From positions 1 to 64,000 of the forward strand of contig JAJPYN010000008.1 of NCBI GenBank assembly GCA_021204905.1: DNA of 64,000 nt. The letters are read 5' to 3'. Made by a program: the position numbers and the translations under genes. The DNA is from Prevotella sp. Its GTDB lineage: Bacteria > Bacteroidota > Bacteroidia > Bacteroidales > Bacteroidaceae. Shown one piece after another: positions 15,718 to 24,336 of this stretch (its first letter is position 1; each line of letters starts with the position of its first letter). The notes under the pieces were generated by a model that did no database searches, was not told the origin of the DNA, and was given only the letters and a program-made list of their open reading frames with translations.

Positions 15718-16061
15718 CAGCTTGCTTCGGGCACAAGGTCTTCGGCGGAGAACCCGGTTAAATCAGGCTCATCGCCGGCATAACAGTTAATATACATCAG
15801 CATAAGGTTTCGCAGCGCAACGGGTTTCATATCGCGATGATAAATCACGTCGAAGCACAAATCGAGCAGGTCTTTGTCGATGTCGCCGGAGGCTTCGAGC
15901 AGCGCGCGTGCATTGCTTTGCAGCTTGCTGAGCGTTGTTTCGTCCACGTAGCCGTTGCTGTCGACGAGGTCGGTTAGCAGCGAGTATTTTCGGATTGTTT
16001 CGAGGTGCTCTTTGCTCACGTTGATGAAGCGCGTGCCTTTCGCATTGGCTTTTATTTCCAT
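15708..16061 (-). CDS. Conserved-looking hypothetical protein, 117 aa
   Basis: I do not recognise a family. The protein is soluble and mostly helical, starting MEIKANAKGTRFINVSKEHL and ending acidic (EDLVPEASCEE). The ATG at 16061 lies 24 bp after the stop of the amidase-like gene, so the two are likely cotranscribed. The stop codon falls inside the first unit of a 35-bp tandem repeat, so the last two residues may reflect the repeat. Confidence 0.7.
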   Translation of the reverse strand: MEIKANAKGTRFINVSKEHLETIRKYSLLTDLVDSNGYVDETTLSKLQSNARALLEASGDIDKDLLDLCFDVIYHRDMKPVALRNLMLMYINCYAGDEPDLTGFSAEDLVPEASCEE

Positions 16062-16085
16062 AGTGTTTCGGGTTTTTAGGGTTGT

Positions 16086-18677
16086 TTATTTCAGGAGGTA
16101 GGCGAGGATGCCTTGCATCACTTTGCTTTTCTTTGCCGGGTCGACGATGCATTCAAAGGGGAAGCCCATTGTGAACGCGGAATATTTGCCTTTGTAGGCT
16201 ACGGCTGCGCTTGTGCCGTCGGCGTATTGCATGGCGCAGATGGCGTCTTTGGAGGCGGGGGAGAGGGTCTCGGGCCGGCGCGCGGCGTAATGCTCGGCGT
16301 TGAGTTCGTGGAAGAAATCGCAGGTCATGCCGAGCCCTTTGACGGTGCCGGCGGAGCGCTTCTCGGCGGTGGGGCGATAGCGCAGTTTAAGGATGTCGGC
16401 GAGGAATTCTATTTCGTCTTCGCCGGTGTTATCGCTGCCGATGAACGACCCGCTGGCGAGTATTGCCCCGCCCTTTTTGGCATAGTCTTCGAGCTGTTTC
16501 CTCACTGCCGGCGCGAATGTTTTGAAGTGCAGTCCGAGCTGTCCGTCGTCTTTCTGCAAACCGAAGGCGAGGTCGACGGCTTCATACTGCGACAGGCGCG
16601 CTATCTTACCGTTGCGCAGGGCCTCGAGCGAGCAGCTGACGACGGTGTATTGCTTCGAGGCTGCGATGGCGCGCGTGTGGTCGACGGCGTAATCGAACGT
16701 GTTGCCCATCACGAATTCGCCGACGAGCTCGTTGCCGCAGTAGCCCAAGCCGTTGGAATCGGTTCGCCCGATGCCCGCTTTCTTGAAGCATTTCTGCTTG
16801 CCGGCCCAACCGGGATAGAGCCCGCGCTGCACGCCTTCGTCGGTGTCGAGGTCGAACCCTTGCAGCGAGTCGTTGTTGATGATGAACGGTGCGGCGAGGC
16901 GCTCGAAACCGCTGACGACGAGAATCTGGGCTTGCGGCTGCGGCGCGATGTATGCCGAGAGCGTCTCGGTGGGGAAACTCTCGCCGCCGTCGTTGCAGGC
17001 CGTGATGCGGAAGCTGTACTGCGTGCCGGGCGTGAGGGTCATCACCGCTGCCGTGCCGCCGACGTTCTGGCCGTTGTCGAAACCGCTTTCGCCCACCGCC
17101 GTATAGATGTTGAACGATTTCGGCTCGGCAGTGTCTTCACGCGGGTCGTCGACGGCGTCCCAACGCAGCTCGATGCGGTTGTCGTCTTTGAGCGTGATGC
17201 GGAAATTCGCCGGTGCGAGCGGTTCGACGACGTACTTTAAACCATGCTGCTCGCAAATGTATTTCAGCACCGTTTTGTAAAGGCTGCGCGCCACTTCGAA
17301 TTTGCCGTAAGGGTGCTGGCCGATGAGCATGTCGGGGAAGCTCTGGTGCGACATTGTCTCGATGATGGCCGAGGGCACGGCGGGGATGCGCGTCTCGGAA
17401 TAGTTCGCGTCTTTGAGCAGGCGCCGCTCCCATCGCCCGAATGTCTTGCGCAGGTCGCGCACAAGGTTGTCGAGCAGTGCCGAGGCGAAGTCGAGCGATG
17501 TGCCGCGCGGTATGCCTGCGTCGAGCAAGCCGTCGTTGAAATCGGTTGTCGCCACTGCCAACGAACCGTAAATCGATTTGGCGTCGTCGTGGTAACCGGC
17601 GTCGCTGTGCACCGCGAGGGTCAGTTCAAACGGCACGCCGCGCCCTTCGATTGTCGGGAAATAGCACGAGCCGCCGCCGAGCCAGTTGGTCATCAGCGAC
17701 CGCGTGTTGATGTCGTCGCGGTAGTCGTCCTCGCCCTCTTGCAGGCTGTAAACCGAGTACGGCGCGCCGGCCCATTGCGCATAGTAACGCGCCCCTTCGA
17801 GACAGCGCGGCAGCCCGCTTTTCTTGCCGTTCCGCGCGATGTTGCCCATGCCGCCGCCGAACCGCACGGCATCCGCGCCGATATGCCCGCTTTTTTCCGA
17901 GGCGGAAGAGATGATGACGCAGTTGTCGAGCGAGCGCTTCCGAGCATCGGCTGCAGCGAATTCGAATGTGCCGAGATAAACCCACGTGCCGTAGCCAATC
18001 TGCTGATTTACAGCGAATTCCGTGCGCATCCCTTTATGGCAAACGATGTAATGCACCTCGTCGAGGGCGTCGTCCAACTGCGGATACGTTACGTAAACGG
18101 CATAGCTGCCCGCGCGCGCGATGGTGGGGAAATAAACTAATTGTCCGTTGCCCTTTTTCGTTGCCGCCATCGACAGCGCCGTGCCTGTTTCAAACGGGTT
18201 CTCGTCGTCGGAATAAGTGCCGTCGTGCCGCCGGAAACCCCACGAGACAGGCTGCGTGGACGTGTTGTTCGCGATGATGAGGCCGTCGGGACTGCTGCCG
18301 TCGTTGTCGATAATGATCTCCGCCTTTTGCCAATCGCGCTCGCGCGGGGTGAAGACGTATGCGCCGGCGTTTTCGAGCATCGGGATGAGGTAAGGCACGA
18401 CGATGGTCTGCGTGAAAAGGTCCTCGTTGGTGCAGAACAGGTTAGGCCGCTGCCATGTCCAACGGTTGCGGCGCAGGTCGAAATAGCGGCCGTGGCTGGC
18501 CCAAAGCGAGATATGGCGTCCTGCGAGCCCGCGCGTGATGGTGTTCGGCCGCGAGATGTTCTTCGCCCACGGCGCGATGTCGCTGTCGATGTCGCCCCAC
18601 ACGTTTTTCAGGCCGGGGTGCTGCGCGGCGGCGGCGAGGCAGAAGAGCCAGAGGAACAATGTCGCGGCGCGCTTCAT
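16086..18677 (-). CDS. Secreted N-acetylmuramoyl-L-alanine amidase-like protein with golvesin-like and fibronectin domains
   Basis: 863 aa with a signal peptide (MKRAATLFLWLFCLAAAAQ). In order: an amidase-3-like part with a SHGRYFD block (about 60), a golvesin-like beta domain (about 110-275, SYAVYVTYPQ, RFGGGMGNIA), a return to the amidase-like fold with LAVHSDAGYHDD and IIETMSHQSFPD (about 350-450), a fibronectin type III domain (about 490-580, PANFRITLKDDNRIELRWD) and a C-terminal domain of unknown role. Bacteroides relatives are often annotated as xanthan lyase, which I doubt; the His and Glu positions fit a zinc amidase acting on peptidoglycan. The start overlaps the plsC stop (ATGA). 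Confidence 0.82.
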   Translation of the reverse strand: MKRAATLFLWLFCLAAAAQHPGLKNVWGDIDSDIAPWAKNISRPNTITRGLAGRHISLWASHGRYFDLRRNRWTWQRPNLFCTNEDLFTQTIVVPYLIPMLENAGAYVFTPRERDWQKAEIIIDNDGSSPDGLIIANNTSTQPVSWGFRRHDGTYSDDENPFETGTALSMAATKKGNGQLVYFPTIARAGSYAVYVTYPQLDDALDEVHYIVCHKGMRTEFAVNQQIGYGTWVYLGTFEFAAADARKRSLDNCVIISSASEKSGHIGADAVRFGGGMGNIARNGKKSGLPRCLEGARYYAQWAGAPYSVYSLQEGEDDYRDDINTRSLMTNWLGGGSCYFPTIEGRGVPFELTLAVHSDAGYHDDAKSIYGSLAVATTDFNDGLLDAGIPRGTSLDFASALLDNLVRDLRKTFGRWERRLLKDANYSETRIPAVPSAIIETMSHQSFPDMLIGQHPYGKFEVARSLYKTVLKYICEQHGLKYVVEPLAPANFRITLKDDNRIELRWDAVDDPREDTAEPKSFNIYTAVGESGFDNGQNVGGTAAVMTLTPGTQYSFRITACNDGGESFPTETLSAYIAPQPQAQILVVSGFERLAAPFIINNDSLQGFDLDTDEGVQRGLYPGWAGKQKCFKKAGIGRTDSNGLGYCGNELVGEFVMGNTFDYAVDHTRAIAASKQYTVVSCSLEALRNGKIARLSQYEAVDLAFGLQKDDGQLGLHFKTFAPAVRKQLEDYAKKGGAILASGSFIGSDNTGEDEIEFLADILKLRYRPTAEKRSAGTVKGLGMTCDFFHELNAEHYAARRPETLSPASKDAICAMQYADGTSAAVAYKGKYSAFTMGFPFECIVDPAKKSKVMQGILAYLLK

Positions 18678-19237
18678 TCGTCGTTCCCTCCTACGGAAAA
18701 GCGCTCGGGGTGCTTCCCTTTAAAGTCCTTGAAATAATTGGCGATCTGGCGCATGTCGCTGTCGATGTCGCCCGTGGGCGTTAAGGCTTTCGTGCAGCGG
18801 ATGAGCTTTTTCTCATAGTCCGCGCCGTAAAGCAAAACAGGCAGGCCGGCCTTGAGCGCGATGTAATAAAAGCCTCGCTTCCAGTCGGGGTTGAGCGAGC
18901 GCGTGCCTTCGGGCGTGATGGCGAGGCAGAACTCGCTGCGTGCGGCGGCTTCGGCGGCGAGGCGGTCGGTCATGTGATGGCTCTCGGCGCGCGCCACGGG
19001 GATGCCGCCCAACGAGCGCAGGAGGGTGCCCATCGGCGGGAAGAACCATTCTTTTTTCATCAGGAAATCGGCGCGGAAGCCTTCTGCGAGCATGTACAGC
19101 ACGCCGATGATGAAATCGGTGTTACTCGTGTGCGGCGCGTAGCAGATGATGCATTTCGCGGGCCGCGCCACCGTTACGTCGGCGGTCCACCCGAGCGCTT
19201 TGAACAATATCCACCGGCAGATGCTTTTCACTGCCAT
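18674..19237 (-). CDS. 1-acyl-sn-glycerol-3-phosphate acyltransferase family protein (PlsC-like)
   Basis: 187 aa from the ATG at 19237; a GTG one codon upstream is an alternative. Acyltransferases of this type put a fatty acyl chain on lysophosphatidic acid or a related acceptor at the inner membrane. The catalytic HxxxxD motif is APHTSNTDF and the acceptor-binding block is TPEGTRS. At under 190 aa it is shorter than E. coli PlsC (about 245), and it resembles the compact family common in Bacteroidota. It follows the 90-aa gene by a few bases and overlaps the amidase-like gene, so the three form an operon. Confidence 0.88.
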   Translation of the reverse strand: MAVKSICRWILFKALGWTADVTVARPAKCIICYAPHTSNTDFIIGVLYMLAEGFRADFLMKKEWFFPPMGTLLRSLGGIPVARAESHHMTDRLAAEAAARSEFCLAITPEGTRSLNPDWKRGFYYIALKAGLPVLLYGADYEKKLIRCTKALTPTGDIDSDMRQIANYFKDFKGKHPERFSVGGNDE

Positions 19238-19243
19238 CACTAT

Positions 19244-19516
19244 TTAAGCGAGCGCCTGAATATTGTCGACGATTTCCGACACTTGTTTATTGAAATCTTC
19301 GGCGAGCGCGGCGTAGTATTTTGCTGCGGGCATGCCGGGCTCGGGGTGCTGCGCGCGGGCGGTGTAATCCTGCTGAATGCTCATGATCGTTTTGAGGATG
19401 TCGTCGATTTGCGCGATGTCCTCCTCGCGGACGTTGAGATAAGCAACGAGGCATTCGGCAAACAGCTCGCTGCAAACGCAGTTGATGTTGTGTTTAAGGT
19501 TTCGTTTGTTCGCCAT
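19244..19516 (-). CDS. Conserved Bacteroidales hypothetical protein, 90 aa
   Basis: The start is the ATG at 19516 (MANKRNLKHNINCVCSELFAEC); longer upstream reading would run through the promoter. The sequence is helical and soluble with two Cys near the N-terminus, and resembles a small conserved protein I know from Bacteroides genomes without a function. It opens an operon with the PlsC-like and amidase-like genes and has a strong promoter at 19592-19622. Confidence 0.8.
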   Translation of the reverse strand: MANKRNLKHNINCVCSELFAECLVAYLNVREEDIAQIDDILKTIMSIQQDYTARAQHPEPGMPAAKYYAALAEDFNKQVSEIVDNIQALA

Positions 19517-19591
19517 AGTTAAAACGGATAATCCTTTGTGTTTCAAGCCGTTCGCGCCGCAAAAGGGCGGAAGGGCGGTTGAGGTTTGAGC

Positions 19592-19622
19592 CAAAGGTAA
19601 ACGAAAGAAGAAAAACTGCAAA
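19592..19622 (-). promoter_or_regulatory. Promoter of the 90-aa/plsC-like/amidase-like operon
   Basis: Read on the minus strand: TTTG (19622-19619), a 19-bp spacer, TACCTTTG (19599-19592). A close match to the Bacteroidota consensus, giving a leader of roughly 65 nt. Confidence 0.8.
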
Positions 19623-19714
19623 GGAATTCCTAAAAAAATTAGCGGCTGCCGGGCAAAAAGGTTTGCGCTGCGGGCTTAAAAAAAGTTGAAATTGCCGCCG
19701 AAAGCAGCGTAATT

Positions 19715-19746
19715 TTTTCGCCTTTGCAGCATTTTCATTACTTTCG
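19715..19746 (+). promoter_or_regulatory. Probable pfp promoter
   Basis: TACTTTCG at 19739-19746 is a good -7 box. The -33 position (19715-19718) reads TTTT rather than TTTG. The leader would be about 55 nt. Confidence 0.55.
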
Positions 19747-19806
19747 CGTCGGCGACGGGACAAACGGCCCGGATGGAATTTCTCACATTATTAAATTATA
19801 AAGCAA

Positions 19807-21456
19807 ATGAAAACAAGTGCATTGCAGCAGGCTCGTGCCGCGTATCAGCCCAAATTGCCCAAGGCATTGAAGGGCTCTGTGGTTGCCGTGGAGGGTGCTC
19901 CGACACAATCGGTAGGCAATCAAGAAGAAATCAAAGCGATGTTTCCCAACACCTACGGCATGCCCGTCATCACGTTTGAGCCGGGCGCGAAGAAGGCTGT
20001 GGAGCCTTTCAACGTGGGCATCATCCTCTCCGGCGGTCAGGCGCCCGGCGGTCATAACGTCATTTCCGGGCTCTACGACGGCGTGAAATCCATCAACCCG
20101 AACGGCAAACTGTACGGTTTCCTCATGGGTCCCGCGGGGCTTGTAGACCATAATTACATCGAGTTTACCGACGAATACATCGACCAATACCGCAACACGG
20201 GCGGCTTCGACATTATCGGTTCGGGCCGCACGAAGTTGGAAAAGGAGGCTCAATTCGAGAGCGGTATCGCCATCTTACGTCAGCTGGGCATTAAGGCGCT
20301 CGTGATTATCGGCGGCGACGACTCCAACACCAACGCCTGCGTACTGGCGGAATACTACGCCGCGAAGCAATACGGCGTGCAGGTGATAGGTTGCCCGAAG
20401 ACCATCGACGGCGACTTGAAGAACGAGCAGATTGAGACCTCTTTCGGCTTTGACACGGCGTGCAAGACCTACTCCGAGCTTGTCGGCAACATCCAGCGCG
20501 ACTGCAATTCGGCACGCAAATACTGGCATTTCATCAAGCTGATGGGACGCTCCGCCTCGCACATCGCCCTTGAATGCGCCCTCGAGACCCAGCCTAACGT
20601 GTGCCTCATTTCGGAGGAAGTGGAGGCGAAAGAGATGAGTCTTGACGACGTGGTAACTTACATCGCGAATGTCGTCGCCGTACGTGCCGCCGAGGGAAAC
20701 AACTTCGGAACGGTGCTCATACCGGAGGGTTTGATAGAGTTTATCCCCGCAATAAAGAAGCTCATCGCCGAGCTTAACGACGTCTTGACCGACCCTGCCA
20801 CGGGCGAGGGACGCACGTTTGCCGACGCCGAAGCGCAGATTGCCTACGTCAAGAGCAGCATTGCTCCGGCAAACCTTGCCACGTTGGAGTCGCTGCCGAC
20901 GGATGTGGCGCGCCAGCTCTGCCTCGACCGCGACCCGCACGGCAATGTCCAAGTGTCGCTCATAGAGACAGAGAAGCTGCTGTCGAAGATGGTGGCAACG
21001 AAGCTCGCGGCATGGAAAGCCGAAGGCAAATACAACGGCAAGTTCTCCGCGCAGCACCATTTCTTCGGCTACGAGGGACGCTGCGCCGCGCCGTCCAACT
21101 ATGACGCGGACTACTGCTACTCGCTCGGCTATAACGCCAGTCGTCTGATTGCTAACGGCAAGACGGGATATATGTCTATCATAAAGAACACCACCGCGCC
21201 GGCTGACGAGTGGGTCCCGGGCGGCGTGCCGATAACGATGATGATGAATATGGAGCGCAGAAGCGGTGCCATGAAACCCGTTATCCGCAAGGCTCTTGTG
21301 GAGCTTGACGGCGCTCCGTTTAAGTATTTCGCCGCTCACAGGGAGGAATGGGCTAAGACGACAAGTTACGTCTACCCCGGTCCGATACAGTATTGGGGAC
21401 CGTCGGAGGTATGCGACCGCACCACCGTAACGCTCGCCTTGGAGCACGCGAAGTAA
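19807..21456 (+). CDS. pfp: Diphosphate-fructose-6-phosphate 1-phosphotransferase
   Basis: 549 aa. Reversibly phosphorylates fructose 6-phosphate with pyrophosphate in glycolysis/gluconeogenesis. The donor-site signature GGDDS (169-173) has the second Asp that marks PPi-dependent enzymes, where ATP enzymes have Gly. The catalytic block is PKTIDGD (about 197-203), and LSGGQAPGGHN (about 74-84) is the phosphate-binding loop. The length fits the long PfpB-type enzymes of Bacteroidota and plants. A GH25 gene begins 16 bp downstream and is probably cotranscribed. Class 3 fructose bisphosphatase, the opposing enzyme, is encoded at 36.6 kb. Confidence 0.96.
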   Translation: MKTSALQQARAAYQPKLPKALKGSVVAVEGAPTQSVGNQEEIKAMFPNTYGMPVITFEPGAKKAVEPFNVGIILSGGQAPGGHNVISGLYDGVKSINPNGKLYGFLMGPAGLVDHNYIEFTDEYIDQYRNTGGFDIIGSGRTKLEKEAQFESGIAILRQLGIKALVIIGGDDSNTNACVLAEYYAAKQYGVQVIGCPKTIDGDLKNEQIETSFGFDTACKTYSELVGNIQRDCNSARKYWHFIKLMGRSASHIALECALETQPNVCLISEEVEAKEMSLDDVVTYIANVVAVRAAEGNNFGTVLIPEGLIEFIPAIKKLIAELNDVLTDPATGEGRTFADAEAQIAYVKSSIAPANLATLESLPTDVARQLCLDRDPHGNVQVSLIETEKLLSKMVATKLAAWKAEGKYNGKFSAQHHFFGYEGRCAAPSNYDADYCYSLGYNASRLIANGKTGYMSIIKNTTAPADEWVPGGVPITMMMNMERRSGAMKPVIRKALVELDGAPFKYFAAHREEWAKTTSYVYPGPIQYWGPSEVCDRTTVTLALEHAK

Positions 21457-21472
21457 GTTTCATAGCTTTTAG

Positions 21473-22258
21473 ATGACGCGCAAGAAAACCACCCGACGCA
21501 CAAGAGGCAGGACAATCCGGCTGTTGTGGTTGGGTGGTTTGCTTGTTGCCGCGCTGTATGTGGCGGGGTTCTACTGCTTCTTTGTCTCGCCGACGGGGTT
21601 CCGCTGGCGCGCTCTCTACGGCGACGCACGTTATCCGGAGGGCTTTGAAATCCACGGCATCGACATCAGCCACTACCAAGGCGACATCGACTGGGCTAAG
21701 CTGCGGACGGGCAGGATAGAGGGTTGCCCCGTCAGATTTGTGGTGATCAAGGCGACGGAAGGCAGCAGCCGGCTCGACGGAAAGTTCAGGGAGAACTTCG
21801 CCGAAGCGTGGGAGCACGGCTTCATCCGCGGCGCTTACCACTTCTGGAGCATTAAGTCCCCGCCCGGCGAACAAGCGGATTTCTTTATTAAAAATGTGGA
21901 ACTGGAGAGCGGCGACCTGCCTCCCGTGCTCGACATAGAGCGGAAGCCGAAGGACCAAAGCACGGAAGATTTTCAGGCGGACGTGCTGACGTGGCTAAGG
22001 AAAGTGGAGGAGCGGTACGGCGTGAAACCGATTATCTACACGTATTACAAGTTCAAAGAGACGTATCTCGCCGACCCCGTGTTCGACGATTACCCGTATT
22101 GGATAGCACATTATTATGTGGACGAGGTGGAGTATAACGGCGCGTGGAAGTTCTGGCAACACACTGATGCGGGGCGCTTACCGGGCATCAAGGGCTACGT
22201 CGACTTTGATATTTACAACGGTTCTTTTTATGATTTGACGAAGCTCTGCATAGAGTAA
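21473..22258 (+). CDS. Membrane-anchored GH25 lysozyme (muramidase)
   Basis: 261 aa. GH25 enzymes cut the beta-1,4 link between N-acetylmuramic acid and N-acetylglucosamine. A basic N-terminus and one hydrophobic segment (LLWLGGLLVAALYVAGFYCFF) indicate an N-in anchor. The catalytic domain begins HGIDISHYQGDIDW (about 61), with VIKATEGSS, GAYHFW and PPVLDIE carrying the conserved acidic residues, and ends in WQHTDAG and GIKGYVDFDIYNG. A second GH25 gene with a cleavable signal peptide is at 43791-44501. It follows pfp by 16 bp and converges on prmA with only 6 bp between the stops. Confidence 0.93.
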   Translation: MTRKKTTRRTRGRTIRLLWLGGLLVAALYVAGFYCFFVSPTGFRWRALYGDARYPEGFEIHGIDISHYQGDIDWAKLRTGRIEGCPVRFVVIKATEGSSRLDGKFRENFAEAWEHGFIRGAYHFWSIKSPPGEQADFFIKNVELESGDLPPVLDIERKPKDQSTEDFQADVLTWLRKVEERYGVKPIIYTYYKFKETYLADPVFDDYPYWIAHYYVDEVEYNGAWKFWQHTDAGRLPGIKGYVDFDIYNGSFYDLTKLCIE

Positions 22259-22264
22259 GACGCT

Positions 22265-23116
22265 TCATTGCAGGGCGAGCATACACCAGTCGTTTATCTC
22301 GCGGCGTGCCGTTTCTCTCAGTCCCAGCTCGCCGGCACGCTGTTTTAACAACGGTATATCCTTGGTGTAGAACCCGCTGAGGATGAGTGTGCCGCAGGGA
22401 CTTAACACGTCTTTGTACTGCGGGAGGTCGTCGATGAGCGTGTTGCGGTTGATGTTTGCCAAGACGATATCAAACAAACCGCTCGTGTGCGACAATACCG
22501 ACGCGTCGCCCTCCATCACGTGAAGGTTGTTCACGCCGTTGATCCGCGCGTTGTGCCGCGTGTTTTTCACGCTCCACGAGTCGATGTCGTAGCACACCAC
22601 CTCCGCCGCGCCGAGCTTCGATGCGGCAATGCCGAGTATGCCCGTGCCGCAGCCGCAGTCGAGTATGCGCTTGCCTCTGACGGGCAGCCGGAGCAGTTGG
22701 GCGAGCGCCATCTGCGTCGTCTCGTGGGTGCCCGTGCCGAATGCGAGCTTCGCTTCAATGGCGATCTCCACGTCGCGCTTGATATTCGGGACGGGGCGCG
22801 TGGCATCGAACACCACTAATTTGCCGTCGATGTCGATAGGCGCGAAGCCCTGTTGCTCCCATTCTTTGTTCCAGTCTTGCGCCACGACACCCGACAGTTC
22901 ATAGGTGATGGCCGCCTGCAAGGGGAACGTGCGTATCGCCTCGTCGAGCTTCTCTTTCCGGAACGCGCCGGCCTGGATGTAACCGTCGATGCCCGCGCGG
23001 GTGTCTTCAAACGCCTCAAACCCCGCGTCGCCCGCCGTCTGGGCAAGCAACTCGCGCGCCGCCTGCAAGGTCTCGGCCGGGCAATCTATCGTGAATTCCG
23101 CTTTGTAATAATCCAT
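22265..23116 (-). CDS. prmA: Ribosomal protein L11 methyltransferase
   Basis: 283 aa from the ATG at 23116 (MDYYKAEFTIDCP); longer in-frame starts upstream would cross the promoter. PrmA trimethylates ribosomal protein L11 using S-adenosylmethionine. The N-terminal substrate-binding domain (about 1-100) ends at WNKEWEQQG. The methyltransferase core has KLAFGTGTHETTQ, LDCGCGTGILGIAA (SAM motif I) and DIVLANINRN (the NPPY-like position). The usual length is about 290. It stands alone on the minus strand. Confidence 0.95.
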   Translation of the reverse strand: MDYYKAEFTIDCPAETLQAARELLAQTAGDAGFEAFEDTRAGIDGYIQAGAFRKEKLDEAIRTFPLQAAITYELSGVVAQDWNKEWEQQGFAPIDIDGKLVVFDATRPVPNIKRDVEIAIEAKLAFGTGTHETTQMALAQLLRLPVRGKRILDCGCGTGILGIAASKLGAAEVVCYDIDSWSVKNTRHNARINGVNNLHVMEGDASVLSHTSGLFDIVLANINRNTLIDDLPQYKDVLSPCGTLILSGFYTKDIPLLKQRAGELGLRETARREINDWCMLALQ

Positions 23117-23162
23117 GTTTTCGATGTTGCAAAGAGCAAAAAACAATGTTAAATTATCGCCG

Positions 23163-23170
23163 CAAAGGTA
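23163..23170 (-). promoter_or_regulatory. -7 box of the prmA promoter
   Basis: TACCTTTG on the minus strand, a consensus -7 box about 45 bp upstream of the prmA ATG. I see no good TTTG at -33. Confidence 0.5.
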
Positions 23171-23282
23171 CAAAAAATAGGGAAAACCTATTCGCTGTTA
23201 GGGAATTTCCGTACATTTGCAATAACACCCGCGCTATTTTTGCAGCGTGAAAACAAAGCTCAACAAACAGGAGGAGACAATC

Positions 23283-24167
23283 ATGAAAAAGTACTTGTTA
23301 TTGCTGACGGCGCTCGTGGCGGCAACGGCCGTGCATGCCCAGGGCGACGACGTATATTTTGTTCCGAAAAAGGAGGTGAAGACGGCTGCGGCGAAGAAGA
23401 CCGTTGCGGCGGAGACTTATTATATCGGCAGCGACCGCGATGTCGACGAATACAACCGGCACGGCGCGCTGTACAGCACTGTCGACTCGCTTGGCAACGA
23501 TATTGTTGACGATTTCGACGCTGCGCCCGGCGAATACCCCGATAGCCTTTCCGAAGATTATGCTTTCGACGACGGCCCGGTGTTCGACGCTGCCGACGAG
23601 AATGATTTTCAATATTCGCGCGAGCTAAACCGCTGGTACGGAGGCGATTGCGCGTGCTGTGATGACTTCGGTTGGCCTTATTACAGTCGCTGGGGCTGGC
23701 CGTATTACAGCTGGTGGGGCGGCTGGTACTCGCCGTGGTATTACGGTTGGGGCTGGTGCGACCCGTGGTATTACGGTTGGTATTCGCCGTGGTATTACGG
23801 CTGGGGCTGGTACGGCGGCATCGGCCACGTGCGCAACTACTCCAACCGCCGCGTGCACGGAGCATTGGCCGGCATGCATGGTGTCGGCGGCCGGCGCGGC
23901 ACAAGGAATGTTTACAACGACATCGCCAACAGGCATAATACGTCAAGGCGTTACGCCGGCACGCGGGGAGCAACAACCACGCGGTCGACAGGCGTAAGGT
24001 CAACAGCGCGAAGCAGTTACAACTCGCAACGGTCGTACACGCCGCAACGCTCAACATCCACCACGCGCTCGTCGGGCAGCTTCGGCGGGTCGCACGGCAG
24101 CTTCGGCGGAGGAGGCTTGGGCGGAGGCATGCGCGGCGGTGGCGGCGGCCATGGCGGCAGGCGTTAA
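23283..24167 (+). CDS. Secreted protein rich in Trp, Tyr and Gly
   Basis: 294 aa from the ATG at 23283 (MKKYLLLLTALVAATAVHAQ, a clear signal peptide). An unusually strong Shine-Dalgarno-like AGGAGGAGA lies about 10 bp upstream and supports this start over the ATG at 23247. Layout: an acidic region to about 130, a block of roughly 60 residues made of YYGWGW, SPWYYG and similar units, then an Arg/Ser/Thr-rich region and a Gly-rich tail (GGSHGSFGGGG). The Tyr/Trp-Gly pattern suggests adhesive or aggregating surface material; this is inference. I do not recognise a family. A repeat trail begins at its stop codon. Confidence 0.75.
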   Translation: MKKYLLLLTALVAATAVHAQGDDVYFVPKKEVKTAAAKKTVAAETYYIGSDRDVDEYNRHGALYSTVDSLGNDIVDDFDAAPGEYPDSLSEDYAFDDGPVFDAADENDFQYSRELNRWYGGDCACCDDFGWPYYSRWGWPYYSWWGGWYSPWYYGWGWCDPWYYGWYSPWYYGWGWYGGIGHVRNYSNRRVHGALAGMHGVGGRRGTRNVYNDIANRHNTSRRYAGTRGATTTRSTGVRSTARSSYNSQRSYTPQRSTSTTRSSGSFGGSHGSFGGGGLGGGMRGGGGGHGGRR

Positions 24168-24310
24168 TTTTTTCCGAAGGAGGGCTTTTCGTTAGAAGGA
24201 TTTTCTTTAAAAAAGGCTTCATTTAGAATGATTTTTCTGTAAACAGGGCATTACTTAGAAAGAATATTCTTCAGAAAGGCTTTTCCGCAGAATGATTATT
24301 CCAAAAGAAT
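24163..24310 (+). repeat. 31-32-bp degenerate repeat trail after the Trp/Tyr/Gly-rich gene
   Basis: AGAAGGATTTTCTTT-like units recur with AGAA at 24194, 24225, 24257 and 24289, each followed by an A-rich stretch and GGC(TTTTC). A first, weaker unit (GTTAATTTTTTCC to GGGCTTTTC) contains the stop TAA at 24165-24167. The trail fills the gap up to the FadL-like gene. Confidence 0.7.
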
Positions 24311-24336
24311 TTCAACAAAATAATTCAACATCAACT

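Noticed and set aside
16086..18677. Xanthan lyase
   Set aside because: Relatives carry this name in some annotations, but the visible motifs (SHGRYFD, HSDAGYHDD, ETMSHQSF) fit a zinc amidase better and no polysaccharide lyase domain is seen.
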